From: Hyphomicrobiales bacterium
Lineage (GTDB): Bacteria; Pseudomonadota; Alphaproteobacteria; Rhizobiales; Rhizobiaceae
Assembly (NCBI GenBank): GCA_900472785.1
Contig: UCJH01000044.1
Coordinates: 1 to 64,000 of the forward strand
Reading direction: 5' to 3'
DNA length: 64,000 nucleotides
The notes below the pieces were generated by a model. That model was not told the DNA's origin, did not search any database, and worked only from the letters and a program-made list of their open reading frames with translations. This document shows, piece after piece, positions 48,917 to 59,400 of this stretch. Position 1 is the first letter of the stretch. Each line of letters begins with the position of its first letter. Both the position numbers and the translations under genes were made by a program.

Positions 48917-49949
48917 CGCATTTTCCGAATTGGCGCGCTTCAACGAGCAATCGCACGATTTCTTCCGATGGTGGAAGCAGGAAATGGCGGGTCTGGTCCC
49001 CGACGTCCTTCGGAGCCTTTTTCGAAAAACTGAGTTGATCGAGCCCGTCCTGATCATCTCCAGGACAGGCTATCGCCTAAGTGGCGACACCGCCCATCCG
49101 CTGGAAAGCCTGCCCGCAGCGCTCGCATCCCTAAAAAGGGCGGACGGAAGGGAGCGCATCCAGCTGGCGCTCGTGCTGGATGAAACGAGGTATCTCACAC
49201 GCAAAATATCGAACCGGCGGCTGCCGCTCTCCGATCTGCGGCGGGCGGCCGAGCTGGATATCTTGACCGAAACGCCGTTCAAGATCGATGACGTCCAGAT
49301 CTTCCTTCGCGAGAAAACCCAGGGGCCGGCGATTTACTACATCGTCCGGCGCAACATCATCGATGAACTCCGGGCGCAGTTCGATTTGCTGCCCATCGAT
49401 ATCACCGCCGTCCGGCTGGGCGCTCACCAGATCCCGATCCTGCCCGCCTCCTGGGCGCCCGGTCTGCAGCCGAAACGCAGAAACACAATCAGGTTCCTCG
49501 GCTATTTTTCGCTGCTGCTAACCGTTTTGAGTTGCTTGTACATCTTCAGCGAACTCGACCGCGCAATGACTGAGGTCGCCGGCACCCTCGATGTCGAGAT
49601 CGATGCTGCGAAAAAACGGGCGCATGCAGCAAGAGCGACGTTCGATTTTCATGCCGGTCGGCTTCAACAGCTAAAGGCGCTGAAGGCCAAGCAGGCGGAA
49701 ACCCTCGAGATTGTGGCGATCTGGGAAGAGTTAAGCCGCGTCTTGCCCGACACGAGTTTTTTGACGGACCTGAACATCAAGAATGAAACCATGGAGATTA
49801 CCGGCTATTCGACAACGCCGGCCTCCCTGATTGGCCGGCTTGAGGAAAGTCCTTTGTTCGCGGGCGCACGCTTCACCTCACCCGTTGTGAAGGTTCCGGG
49901 CTTTGATGGCGATAACTTCCTGATCTCTTTCGAGCGGGAGCGAAAGTGA
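48903..49949 (+). CDS. gspL: GspL/PilN-like type II secretion platform protein
   Basis: A 348-residue bitopic protein. A cytoplasmic actin-like part (about 1-200, LVLDETRYLTRKISNRRLPL and AAELDILTETPFKIDDVQIF) is followed by one membrane helix (about 200-222, IRFLGYFSLLLTVLSCLYIF). A coiled coil then leads to a ferredoxin-like periplasmic domain with LSRVLPDTSFLTDLNIKNE, typical of GspL/PilN. The GTG at 48903 follows GGAGAAGGAGAAGATC. GspL normally links the GspE ATPase to the inner-membrane platform, but no gspE is present here. Confidence 0.85.
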   Translation: MTSHSAFSELARFNEQSHDFFRWWKQEMAGLVPDVLRSLFRKTELIEPVLIISRTGYRLSGDTAHPLESLPAALASLKRADGRERIQLALVLDETRYLTRKISNRRLPLSDLRRAAELDILTETPFKIDDVQIFLREKTQGPAIYYIVRRNIIDELRAQFDLLPIDITAVRLGAHQIPILPASWAPGLQPKRRNTIRFLGYFSLLLTVLSCLYIFSELDRAMTEVAGTLDVEIDAAKKRAHAARATFDFHAGRLQQLKALKAKQAETLEIVAIWEELSRVLPDTSFLTDLNIKNETMEITGYSTTPASLIGRLEESPLFAGARFTSPVVKVPGFDGDNFLISFERERK

Positions 49950-49950
49950 A

Positions 49951-50526
49951 ATGCTGACCGCGCTCCTGAATGCCCCGGTTCGAACGCAGCGCATTGCAGC
50001 ACTTGTGATAACGGGAATCGTCGGCCTCATTGTCCTTGGCCTTGTCCAGATGCTTGGGGTCGGCCTGTATTCTGCCTATGCGGAGATCGGGGAGAAACGC
50101 GCGATGCTCGGCAGGCTGCAGGCGGTCGCAGCGGCCGAGGCCGCCTTCAAAACACCCCTGCTTCCCGAAAACCAAGCCGATCCAATGCTTCTCAGCGGCG
50201 ACAACGAGGCAGTGATGACGGCGGCGTTGCAGACCTGGCTGCAAGAGGTGGTCGGCGCTGCAGGCGGCCAGATCAACGCCGTCAGCAATGTCAGCGATGC
50301 GGGCGAAAACGACATCAGAATGATTGGGCTGAGAGCCAATTTGTCCGGGACAATGGAGGTTATCCACGGGACGATTTCGGCGATCGAAAGCAACCAGCCC
50401 CGGCTTTTCATCAAGGAGGTCAGCGTTCATTCCGATCAGCAGCAGGTGTCCGAAACGAATTCCGCGGCGCAATTGACAGCAACCATCGTTTTTCTGGGGG
50501 CCGCCAGTGCGCAAAGAAAACCTTGA
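49951..50526 (+). CDS. gspM: GspM-like type II secretion protein
   Basis: A 191-residue protein with one N-terminal membrane helix (about 17-40) and a periplasmic domain resembling the GspM subtype b (GspMb) family: ALQTWLQEVVGAAGGQINAV followed by a central strand segment and IESNQPRLFIKEVSVHSD. It starts 1 bp after gspL. The role, partner of GspL in the platform, is inferred from family and order. Confidence 0.8.
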   Translation: MLTALLNAPVRTQRIAALVITGIVGLIVLGLVQMLGVGLYSAYAEIGEKRAMLGRLQAVAAAEAAFKTPLLPENQADPMLLSGDNEAVMTAALQTWLQEVVGAAGGQINAVSNVSDAGENDIRMIGLRANLSGTMEVIHGTISAIESNQPRLFIKEVSVHSDQQQVSETNSAAQLTATIVFLGAASAQRKP

Positions 50527-50535
50527 AGGAGCGGC

Positions 50536-51057
50536 ATGAAACGCCTTGATGTCCTCTCCTTGGTCGTCGCGGTTGTTGCGTTTGCTGCGGCGACATCCGT
50601 GCACCGCGTTCGTTTCGACGCATCCGCCATACCTGCGAAATTTGCGTTTGGCAGTCTGGATCTCGATGCAGGTGCACGGACGGTATTCGAACGATCCCCC
50701 GTACCGACGGCCGATACCTATGCACGTCCTCTTTTCGCGCCTGACAGACGTCCCCATCAGCCTCAACAGGAAACAGTGCAAGACGAAGAACTGCCATTGC
50801 CTGTCATGGTGGAAGACGAGCCTCCGATGGTCCAGGAGGTGGAGGAACCCCGGTTCAGGCTGCTGGGAACGGATCCCCGCTCCGAGGTGGCAAGCGCCTT
50901 GCTCGTAACGGATGAAACCGGGCGCAGCGCCTGGTTCCGCAAAGGCGAAATCGTCAGCGGATGGGTTATCACGAAAATTGGCCCCAACGATATCGAGTTG
51001 TCGAATGGTACGGACAGACAAGTGAATTTTCGACTCCCACTGTACCCGGACAAATGA
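50536..51057 (+). CDS. GspC/GspN-like type II secretion protein
   Basis: A 173-residue protein with an N-terminal membrane helix (about 5-20) and a segment resembling the homology region of GspC/GspN: ARPLFAPDRRP near 63-73, FRLLGT, ALLVTDETGRSAWFRKGEIV and GWVITKIGPNDIEL. In GspC this domain contacts the secretin. There is no PDZ domain, so it is a minimal form. The ATG at 50536 follows GAAGGAGCGGC. Its stop overlaps the gspK start by 4 bp. Confidence 0.75.
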   Translation: MKRLDVLSLVVAVVAFAAATSVHRVRFDASAIPAKFAFGSLDLDAGARTVFERSPVPTADTYARPLFAPDRRPHQPQQETVQDEELPLPVMVEDEPPMVQEVEEPRFRLLGTDPRSEVASALLVTDETGRSAWFRKGEIVSGWVITKIGPNDIELSNGTDRQVNFRLPLYPDK

Positions 51058-51938
51058 CGATGACGCCCGGCGATAAAATGGATTCGAGCGTGCCGTCCGA
51101 AGGCTTCGGCATGATTGCCGCCCTGCTGTTCATCCTCGTCATTGCAGCCGTCGCGACACCGCTTGCCATTGTCAGCCGAACGCAGGTCCAAGTCTCTTCG
51201 TATAGCGGCAAGCAGACCCGGTTCAATTTTCTTTCCGTCGGGCTCAGCCGTTTGGTCTATGCCCTTTTATCAAAACTCTCCGGCTGCTTTTGAAGCCTGG
51301 CAGCCCTGCGAAGCCGCGACAGGGTTTATTTTATCGGTGTCTAGGATCAGGCGGGCTGATCGATCTGAACAGCGCCAGCACCCCATTGCTGGCGACCGGT
51401 TTCGCTGTGCTGGGATATGACGGCACCCAGGCATCCCGATTGGCGGCCGGAGTAGAGGACTACAGGGCGCTCGGCAGTGCGCGCCCGGACGAGAATTTGT
51501 CCTCTGCTCTGCCGTTGAAACATGCGCCCTTCGACAACATTGCGGAACTCTATGATCTGATTCCGGACAAGGATGCTTCAAGCATGCGCATCTCGGAGAT
51601 CTTCACGGTGTTCAACAAGACCGAGGCGGTCGTCCTTTCCAAGGGCAAGCGATGCTCTCAAGCAAAGGCTCACGGGGAATCAAACGCTGCGCGAGTTTGT
51701 CGTGTCTTCCAGCATCCCGTCCGGCCCCGTCCGGATCACCGTGGCCGAATTTGACCAAGGTCGGCCGTCGGGCCTGATCTCGTCCACCATGATTGTGCCG
51801 TCCAATGAAGAGGCAGAGCGACAGACAATCGTCGAAAGGAGCATCGACATCATCGACATGGGAGATCTGTGGCTTGCCACGCCGGAACGGTTGCAGTGTG
51901 CGCCACCGGCGGCGAAATCTCGACCCGGCGCACCGTGA
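51054..51938 (+). pseudogene. gspK: Frameshifted gspK (minor pseudopilin)
   Basis: The first frame (51054-51293) encodes a prepilin-like N-terminus, GFGMIAALLFILVIAAVATP. The text then continues in a second frame with GLIDLNSASTPLLATGFAVL and ASSMRISEIFTVFNKTEAVV (about 51345-51640), the GspK saposin-like region. It returns to the first frame with LREFVVSSSIPSGPVRITV to the stop at 51938. At least two frameshifts are needed, so the gene is probably dead. The stretch 51939-52186 behind it holds nothing recognisable. Confidence 0.8.
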
Positions 51939-52186
51939 TCCTTGTGAAATGAGCCAACCTTTTGCATTCCGCGCATGTCATCATGACGACAACCCATGTG
52001 TTGGATCGTCTGACGTTCGCCGCTTATGGTTTGATCTTGGCGGATATTCTGTCGATGGCGACTGAAGGGGGGCAGGGGAATGCTTTTCACGTGCGCGCCA
52101 GAAACGCAGAAGCCCCATAAGGCGATTTATGGAGCTTTCTAACGTAATGAACGTCACCGGGTTTGCCGGAGGCCATTTGGTTTAAG

Positions 52187-52345
52187 TTATGCGGCCATGG
52201 CTGGTTCGTCCAGCATGGCATAGTACCGCTCTTCGGCTTCGGCTGGCGGCATGTTTCCGATAGGCTCCAGGAGGCGTCGATAGTTGAACCAGTCGCTCCA
52301 TTCCAAAGTGGCGAATTCCTCCGTAAATTGCTTCTGATAAACTTG
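52187..52345 (-). pseudogene. IS3-family transposase OrfB, C-terminal fragment
   Basis: On the minus strand the end of an IS3-family transposase reads FATLEWSDWFNYRRLLEPIG, then NMPPAEAEERYYAMLDEPA, ending at TAA 52189-52187. The catalytic DDE part is absent. The IS end is expected just left of 52187. The region from 52346 to 52497 shows no gene. Confidence 0.85.
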
Positions 52346-52497
52346 CTGAAGTCGTGGTCGCGAGAGACAAGGAATTGCTTTTGGATCCTGGAAGGATCCG
52401 ACGCCCTATCCGCATCTCGTTCACCCTGCGGTCTGTTTGACAGGTTTGTTTCAGCGTCATCGGGAGGGTCTCGACCGTCCCGATGACGCGAAGTTGG

Positions 52498-53295
52498 TCA
52501 TTGCTTTTTTGCCGACGCGGCCTTTGCGGCCTGATCGATGGTCTCGGAGATGACCGCCGGCTGTGTCATGAACAGGGCGTGGCTTGCCGATACCTTTGTG
52601 ATCTTGGCACCGATCCGCTCAGCCATATGGATCAGCATGGCCTGGTCGAAAGCCTTGTCTTCGGTGGCAATAACGGCCCAGCTGGGCTTGCTGCGCCAAG
52701 CGGCGTTTTCGAGTTTGGTGCCGAACGCCGACATGTTGATCGGAACCTGCGCGTCCCTCATGAAGGCAACATCAGCGTCGCTGACGTCATGCGCGAAACC
52801 CGCCTTGAACTTTTCCGGGCTGACATAGCCGAAACCATCCTTTGTGGTCTCGATAACGAACTCCGACGCTGGAGCAAATCCTTCGTATTGCTGAGCCGTG
52901 GTCTCGCCGGCATCCGGGGAAAGGGCGGAGACATAGACGAGCCCCATAACCTTGGGATCGATGCCAGCTTCCGTGATGACCGTACCACCCCAGGAATGGC
53001 CAACGAGAATGACCGGACCATCCTGACGCTCAAGCGCGCGCTTGGTGGAGGCGACATCGTCGGCGAGAGATGTCAGCGGGTTCTGCACAATGGTGACACG
53101 ATAGCCGCGTTTGGTCAGATTGTCATAAACACCTTTCCAGCCTGAACCGTCCGCAAACGCGCCGTGAACGAGAACGACGTTTTTAACGGATTGATCTGTT
53201 GGAAGGGTGTCCGCGGCATTCGCCGACGGCAGCGCAACCGAAAGTGAGATTGCGGCTGCGATTGCGGACATGGTGGTGACGGACTTGCGTGTCAT
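52498..53295 (-). CDS. Secreted alpha/beta hydrolase
   Basis: A 265-residue alpha/beta-hydrolase-fold protein with a Sec signal peptide (AIAAAISLSVALPSANAA, cleavage near 28). The oxyanion segment is VVLVHGAFADGSGW, and the nucleophile is S101 in GHSWGG. Acid and base are probably in the C-terminal IATEDKAFD and ASHALFMTQP. The family includes salicylate esterase-like and haloperoxidase-like proteins; no substrate can be named. It is divergent from a MarR/OhrR-type regulator, with shared boxes between. Confidence 0.88.
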   Translation of the reverse strand: MTRKSVTTMSAIAAAISLSVALPSANAADTLPTDQSVKNVVLVHGAFADGSGWKGVYDNLTKRGYRVTIVQNPLTSLADDVASTKRALERQDGPVILVGHSWGGTVITEAGIDPKVMGLVYVSALSPDAGETTAQQYEGFAPASEFVIETTKDGFGYVSPEKFKAGFAHDVSDADVAFMRDAQVPINMSAFGTKLENAAWRSKPSWAVIATEDKAFDQAMLIHMAERIGAKITKVSASHALFMTQPAVISETIDQAAKAASAKKQ

Positions 53296-53312
53296 GACTT
53301 TTTCCTTCTGTA

Positions 53313-53390
53313 ATTGCGATAACTGTTATCGCGATATCTATTAAGTTTCATATCTTGAGCCGCACGTCAACATGATTCTTATCGCGATAT
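53313..53390. promoter_or_regulatory. Repeated operator-like boxes between hydrolase and MarR genes
   Basis: The 12-mer TTATCGCGATAT occurs at 53326-53337 and again at 53379-53390, each centred on the palindrome ATCGCGAT; a related ATTGCGATAA lies at 53313-53322. They sit between the divergent starts at 53295 and 53439, the expected place for MarR-family operators. Confidence 0.65.
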
Positions 53391-53438
53391 TGGTTTTCGT
53401 GATAATTTCGATTATATGGATATCGACAGGAGCTCAAA

Positions 53439-53906
53439 ATGACCCAACGCCCCAACGATCCCCCGCCTTTGCCCGACCAACTGTGCTATGCGATTTACAC
53501 CGCCGGTATTGCTATTCAGCGCGCATACAAGCCGCTTCTCGACGAGCTTGGGCTGACATATCCGCAATATCTCGTGCTCAATGTTCTCTGGGCGAAAGAC
53601 GAACAAACCGTGGTTTCCATCGCCGACCGCCTTGCTCTGGAATCCAGCACGCTGACCCCGCTTTTGAAGCGCCTGGAAGCAGCCGGACACTTACGTCGGA
53701 CGCGCAACCTGAACAACGAACGGCAGGTACTGGTGGCGCTGACGGACCAGGGGCGCGCCTTGCAGCACAGGGCCGGCTGCCTCAGCGATACCTTGCTTGC
53801 AGCCTCGACCCAGACACCACCGGAACTCGCTGCCTTGAACCGCGACGTGCGGCATCTGCGTGACGCGATATACTCCCAGATCGGCGGGTGGGCCGCACCC
53901 GCCTGA
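53439..53906 (+). CDS. MarR/OhrR-family transcriptional regulator
   Basis: A 155-residue winged-helix regulator. PDQLCYAIYTAGIAIQRAYK contains C16 at the place of the peroxide-sensing cysteine of OhrR. The recognition region is QTVVSIADRLALESSTLTPL and the wing is RTRNLNNERQVLVALTDQG. OhrR normally controls ohr, but here the divergent gene is a secreted hydrolase, so an oxidant or another ligand may be sensed. The ATG at 53439 follows ACAGGAGCTCAAA. Confidence 0.9.
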   Translation: MTQRPNDPPPLPDQLCYAIYTAGIAIQRAYKPLLDELGLTYPQYLVLNVLWAKDEQTVVSIADRLALESSTLTPLLKRLEAAGHLRRTRNLNNERQVLVALTDQGRALQHRAGCLSDTLLAASTQTPPELAALNRDVRHLRDAIYSQIGGWAAPA

Positions 53907-53933
53907 CTGCATCGTGTGATATGACTTACCTTC

Positions 53934-54713
53934 TCAAGCGGTCGGAACAGTTCCGCCGTCGATCACATGCTCTGTCCCCGTAATCGATGTTGCTCGATCC
54001 GATGCAAGGAACGCGATCAGATCAGCGACCTCTTCCGGAGCGGCCGGCCGCCCCAGCGGTATGCCGCCGAGCGAATTCATGATGACCTGCACCGCGTCGT
54101 CGTAGCTGATGCCCGCTTGCTCCGCGATGCGTAGAGCCAGACCATTGGACCCCGGGCTTGCGATCCAGCCGGGAGAAACCCGCACCACCCGTACCCCTTT
54201 CGGGGAAACTTCCTTGGAGATGCTCTTGCTGTAGGTATTAAGGGCCGCCTTGGCCGCAGCGTACCCGGTCGTTGCCTCGGGTAGCGGAAGATTTCTCTGA
54301 ATCGAGGTGACGTGGATGACGACGCCGCTTCCCTGCGCGATCATGCCGGGGATGAGAGCGCGATCCAGCCTGATCGCCGGGAAGAAATTGAGGTTGAATT
54401 CTTTCTCCCATTCCGCGTCGGTGAGGGCAGCAAATCCGCCGGACGGGGCCGAAGAGCCGCCCAGGACGTTCACAAGAATATCGAGACCGCCGAGTTCCTG
54501 ACGCACCGCGTCAACGACGGTTTGTACTCCCGTCGTCGTGGTCAGGTCGGCTTCAACGAATGCCGCACCGTAGACATCAGCCGGCTTGGTGCGAGCGCTG
54601 GTCAGGACGCGGGCGCCAAGCTCTTTGAACAGCGCCACGGTCGCAGCGCCGGCGCCCGATGTGCCGCCGGTGATCAGGGCGCGACGCCCCTGCAAGGTGA
54701 CAAACGGGGTCAT
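53934..54713 (-). CDS. SDR-family oxidoreductase
   Basis: A 259-residue short-chain dehydrogenase/reductase. The cofactor motif is [15 protein letters not shown] near 16-30, the N-x-x-G position reads NVLGG, and the catalytic Ser lies in HVTSIQR with Tyr/Lys in YAAAK. The C-terminus [15 protein letters not shown] is typical of classical SDRs. It overlaps the NTF2-like gene upstream by 4 bp and forms a pair divergent from the LysR regulator. Substrate unknown. Confidence 0.9.
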   Translation of the reverse strand: MTPFVTLQGRRALITGGTSGAGAATVALFKELGARVLTSARTKPADVYGAAFVEADLTTTTGVQTVVDAVRQELGGLDILVNVLGGSSAPSGGFAALTDAEWEKEFNLNFFPAIRLDRALIPGMIAQGSGVVIHVTSIQRNLPLPEATTGYAAAKAALNTYSKSISKEVSPKGVRVVRVSPGWIASPGSNGLALRIAEQAGISYDDAVQVIMNSLGGIPLGRPAAPEEVADLIAFLASDRATSITGTEHVIDGGTVPTA

Positions 54714-55039
54714 ACGGTGATCTCCAGTTCGGCGACCTTGTCGCCCGCGAGGACGAATAAGTACCTCAGATCAATAGGGCTGCCGGGGAACGTGCCGACG
54801 ACGTGGCCTGTCACCACGGTTCTTCCGTGTTCAGTGGCGATAAGGAAGGGCTCTACCGCGTAGCTGTATTCTTGCGAGGCCGCCGCCATCCATTGGCGAA
54901 TGGCGTCACAGCCTTCATGGGTTTTACCCTTGTCCTTGACGAGGCCGTTTTCAGTAAAAGTGGCTGCAATGGCATCGGGACTGCCGTCCCGGTCGGCGTC
55001 GAAATAAGCTTTGATGCCCTTCGGTAGTTTGATCGTCAT
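54710..55039 (-). CDS. NTF2/SnoaL-like small protein
   Basis: A 109-residue protein of the SnoaL/nuclear transport factor 2 fold: [30 protein letters not shown]-type start ([18 protein letters not shown]), then [11 protein letters not shown] and [20 protein letters not shown]. Such proteins bind or isomerise small molecules. Its stop overlaps the SDR start (ATGA), so the two are co-translated. It lies divergent from the LysR regulator, 136 bp away. Confidence 0.85.
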   Translation of the reverse strand: MTIKLPKGIKAYFDADRDGSPDAIAATFTENGLVKDKGKTHEGCDAIRQWMAAASQEYSYAVEPFLIATEHGRTVVTGHVVGTFPGSPIDLRYLFVLAGDKVAELEITV

Positions 55040-55175
55040 TTTGGTCCTCCATTGTTTTTCCGACCTTGCCGGCTGCGGGCCGCAACCTTCAAAGGCTGAT
55101 CATGTCAATCTAAGCCGAGGCGATTGACATGATAACTGGGACAAATCAGGATGAGGCATAACGAAAAGAGGGATA

Positions 55176-56129
55176 ATGACGCGATCTGTCCTTGCCGACC
55201 TTGATGCCGTTCTCAGCATCGCGCGTCTGGGCTCGTTCCGCGCTGCCGCGCTGGAGCTCGGCATGTCCACGACAGCCCTGAGCAATGCCATCGCAAAGCT
55301 TGAGCAGCGCCTGGGCGTTCGCCTGTTTAACCGTACGACGCGAAGCGTTTCGCTCACCGATGCGGGCCAGACCTTTGTCGAGCGGGTCGGGCCGGCGATG
55401 ACGGACATTCACGATGCTATGCTCACGGTCCAGTCTCTCCAGGAAACTCCGACGGGCACATTGCGCATCAATGCCTTCGCAACGGCAGCGCGGGAGGTCA
55501 TTGAGCCGCTCATCTTGTCGTACATGCGGCGCTATCCGCAGGTGCATATCGATCTGGTCACGGAGGGACGGATTGTAGACATTGTAGCCGCCGGCTTCGA
55601 CCTGGGCCTGAGGCCGGCCGATCTGGTGCCCAGCGACATGATTGCCGTCCCGCTTGGCCTGAAGCGCAGCAATGCCGTTGTCGCATCACCGGACTTTCTG
55701 CGCACTCACGGCAGGCCGACGGTACCAGCCGACCTGTACCGGTTTCGCTGCATTCGTGCCCGTCTGCCCAACAACGCCTTGTTTCGGTGGAAATTTGAAA
55801 AGGAGGGGAACGCTGTCCAGATCGATGTGCAAGGCTCGATCACCCTCGACGAGCCGAGCCTTGTCAGGATCGCGGCTGAGAATGGCGTTGGGCTGGGATA
55901 CGTCATGGAGGCCGATGTGCGGGATGACATTGCGGCCGGTCGACTGATCCGCGTTCTCGAGGATTGGACCCCTTCCTTGGCGCCGCTCGCGCTGTATTAC
56001 CCTGGGAGGAAAAACCCACCGGCTGCCTTTAGTGCGTTCATTCAAGCTGCCCGTGAATTTGCGAGTGAGCAATCGTCCGGCGCACGAATCAACGTCTCGT
56101 CTAAATTGCCGATATCTGACATATTTTGA
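55176..56129 (+). CDS. LysR-type transcriptional regulator
   Basis: A 317-residue LysR regulator. The N-terminal winged helix-turn-helix (about 1-65) has [36 protein letters not shown] split over two helices, and the substrate-binding domain follows (about 90-300, with [19 protein letters not shown] and [18 protein letters not shown]). It most likely controls the divergent NTF2-SDR pair through the 136-bp shared region, as is usual for the family. The ATG at 55176 follows AAAGAGGGATA. Confidence 0.93.
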   Translation: MTRSVLADLDAVLSIARLGSFRAAALELGMSTTALSNAIAKLEQRLGVRLFNRTTRSVSLTDAGQTFVERVGPAMTDIHDAMLTVQSLQETPTGTLRINAFATAAREVIEPLILSYMRRYPQVHIDLVTEGRIVDIVAAGFDLGLRPADLVPSDMIAVPLGLKRSNAVVASPDFLRTHGRPTVPADLYRFRCIRARLPNNALFRWKFEKEGNAVQIDVQGSITLDEPSLVRIAAENGVGLGYVMEADVRDDIAAGRLIRVLEDWTPSLAPLALYYPGRKNPPAAFSAFIQAAREFASEQSSGARINVSSKLPISDIF

Positions 56130-56453
56130 CGTTGTCCCTTTTGCTGTGAATATGGCCGCTCATTGAGAGTTTTGATGTTCGGAAACCGTGTACGGATTTT
56201 AAATATTTGGAATCGGCTAAATCAAGAGGCGCAATTACATGCCTTGAACGAATACGGACCTGCCGCGTACAATTCTCGATCATGTACGTCGAGATCGCGC
56301 CAAGGAGGTGGCGGCGGCTTTGCTGATCTGTTCCACATATCGAAAACAGATACTAAGAGCTTAAACATCTGACGTGGTTCGTCAAAAAACTCGGGCTATT
56401 CAGACTGTCGATGACGACGGACCGCCCTATAAAGGTAGTTATTCAATAAATTT
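56130..56453. other. Intergenic region before the hybrid histidine kinase gene
   Basis: 324 bp with lower G+C than its surroundings and no supportable gene; short frames lack similarity. TTATTCAATAAATTTG just before 56454 may belong to the kinase promoter. Confidence 0.45.
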
Positions 56454-59400
56454 GTGTGGCGCGGGATGGACGTAGCAAGCGATAACGTATCGAATTCCGG
56501 GAACCAAGCCTTCTCCGACGCGGCTGCATTGTTTGCCGGCCCCGGTGAGGTCCGTTCCCTTGCAAGAGGTCTCGACTGGGCGAAGACCCATCTCGGACCT
56601 ACGTCGGATTGGTCGCCGGCACTACGAACGATGGCGCGGTCGATTTTCGATTCGCCTTTCCCGACCTGCCTATGGTCAGGTCCGCAATACGTCCTGATCT
56701 ACAACGACTCCTACAGACGCATTCTCGCTGCAAAACATCCTGCGGCCCTCGGGCAACCAGGCTCCACCGTCTGGGCCGAAATATGGGACGAGCTCAAATC
56801 CCAGTTCGACGAGGTTCGCGCGGGAGGCAGCTCGTTTTATTTCGAGGACGCGCCATTCGTCATGGCACGGCTCGACGGCGGGGGGACGGAGACTGCTTGG
56901 TTCAATTACTCGCTTTCTGCCTTGCGTGACGAAGATGGAACTGTGGCTGCGGTTCTCAATATCACGCCAGAAACGACTGCCCGTGTCATTCTCGAACGCC
57001 GCCTGACCGAGGAGCAAACGGCGCTGGCAACCAGCGAGGAGCGTCTGCGCCTTGCCGTGGACAATGCAGATGTGGGCCTCTGGGACGTTGATCTGGTCAA
57101 TAACAGGCTAATCTGGCCTGCCCGCACCAAGGCAATGTTCGGCATTTCGGATGACGTGCCCGTCACCATGGACGATTTCTACAATGGGCTCCATTCCGAC
57201 GATCGTCATGCAACCACGGCAGCATTCCTTGCTGCGGCCGATCCCGAACAGCGAACCCTCTACGACGTGGAATACCGCACGATCGGCAAGGAGGATGGTG
57301 TCGAGCGGTGGGTTGCGGCGAAGGGACGGGGCGTCTTCGATGCATCGGGCCGCTGTTTGCGGGTAACTGGGACCGCACTGGAAATTACCTCGAGAAAGGC
57401 CGCGGAAATCCGCCGCAACGCACTTGTCGACCTGACCCAATCCATCCGCGACCTAAAGGAGCCGGCCGACATCGCTTACGCCGCCGCAGAGGTCCTCGGT
57501 CGAACGATGGGCAGCACCCGGGTGGGATATTCTGCCGTCGATCATGATGCCGAGACATTGCACACCGACCGAGATTGGACCGCGCCGGGAGTAGATACGC
57601 TCGCGGGCACTCTGTCCTTGCGGGACTACGGATCGTTCATCGACAGTCTCAAGCGTGGCGAGTTTGCCGTTATTAACGATGTGCGCACCGATGCCAGGAC
57701 GACAGGTTTGGCCGCCGAGGCTCTGGAAGCGAAAAGCACGCGAGCCTTCGTAAACGCGCCTGTCCTCGAACAGGGAAGGCTGGTTGCGGTCTTCTTTGTC
57801 AATCATGGGGAAAAGCGCAACTGGAGCGAGGGAGACGTAACCCTCATAAGGGAGTTTGCGGAACGGACCCGGACTGCCGTTGAACGCGCACGTGGCGAGC
57901 ATGCACTGCGGGAAAGCGAAATACGGCTGCGCGAACTGAACGAGACGCTGGAAGCTCAGGTCGAGGCCCGCTCGGCGGAACGAGATCGATTGTGGAACCT
58001 CTCCCAGGACATGCTGGCGCGGGCAGACTACACCGGCATGATGTCGGCGGTCAGTCCCGCCTGGACGCAGGTGCTGGGCTGGAGCGAGCGCGAGTTGCTC
58101 ACGCGAGGCTACGCCACGTTCATGCATCCCGATGACGAGCCTCCGACGCTCGAGGCAATCGGCCGCATGGCACAGACCGGTCAACCGACCCGCTTCGAGA
58201 ACCGCATCAGCACAAAGGAAGGCAGTTGGAAGCATATCGAGTGGACCGTCGCTCCGGAGCGTGACGGCGTGAACTTTATTGCGGTGGGGCGCGACCTCAG
58301 TCATGTCAAAGCGCGGGAGGCTGAGTTGGCGCAGGCCCAGGAAGCGCTGCGGCAAAGCCAGAAGATGGAAGCGGTCGGGCAACTCACCGGCGGTCTTGCC
58401 CACGACTTCAACAACCTGCTCGCCGGCATCTCCGGTTCGCTCGACCTGATGCAGACTCGCATGGGACAGGGGCGCTTCAACGAGCTGGAGCGATACATGA
58501 CGGGCGCCAAAGGGGCAGCCAGCCGGGCGGCTGCCCTGACGCACCGCCTGTTGGCCTTCTCTCGTCGGCAGACACTGGAGCCGAAGCCAACGAATGTCGA
58601 TCGCCTCATCGCTGGCATGGAGGACATGGTCCGCCGGACGGTCGGTCCGGAAACAGCTGTTGAATTCCATGGCACCAAGGACCTCTGGTCGACGCTGGTC
58701 GATCCGAACCAGCTTGAAAACGTCCTCCTCAACCTTTGCATCAATGCGCGCGACGCCATGCCTGACGGTGGGCTCATTTCTATCGAGACAGACAACCGAA
58801 CAATCGACAGGCTGGCTGGCGGACTACGAGATATGCCCGCCGGAGAGTATGTTTCGCTTTCTGTTTCCGACAACGGCGTTGGCATGACACCCGAAATTGT
58901 CGAGCGTGTATTTGAACCGTTTTTCACGACGAAGCCAACCGGGCTGGGCACGGGTCTGGGGCTGTCGATGGTTCATGGTTTTGTCAACCAGTCGGGCGGG
59001 CAGGTCAGAATTCATTCCGCTGTCGGAAAGGGCACGACCGTGACAATCTTCCTGCCTCGTCATGCGATGATCGAAGCCCCCGCCGCCGATGTAGAAGTCA
59101 AGGCCGCCGACCTGCAAACCGAGGGCGGACAAATGGTGCTCGTAGTCGACGACGAGGCTTTGGTCCGCATGCTCGTTGTCGATACGTTGGAAGAACTCGG
59201 TTACCGAACATTGGAAGCGGGTGATGGTCCGGAGGGATTGAAGATCCTTCGCTCAGACATCCAGATCGATCTTTTGATCACCGATGTCGGTTTGCCAAAT
59301 GGTATGAACGGGCGGCAGGTCGCCGACGCGGCGCGCGAACTGCGCCCCGGCCTCAAGGTTATGTTTGTAACTGGTTACGCCGAAACGGCTGTTCTCAGCC

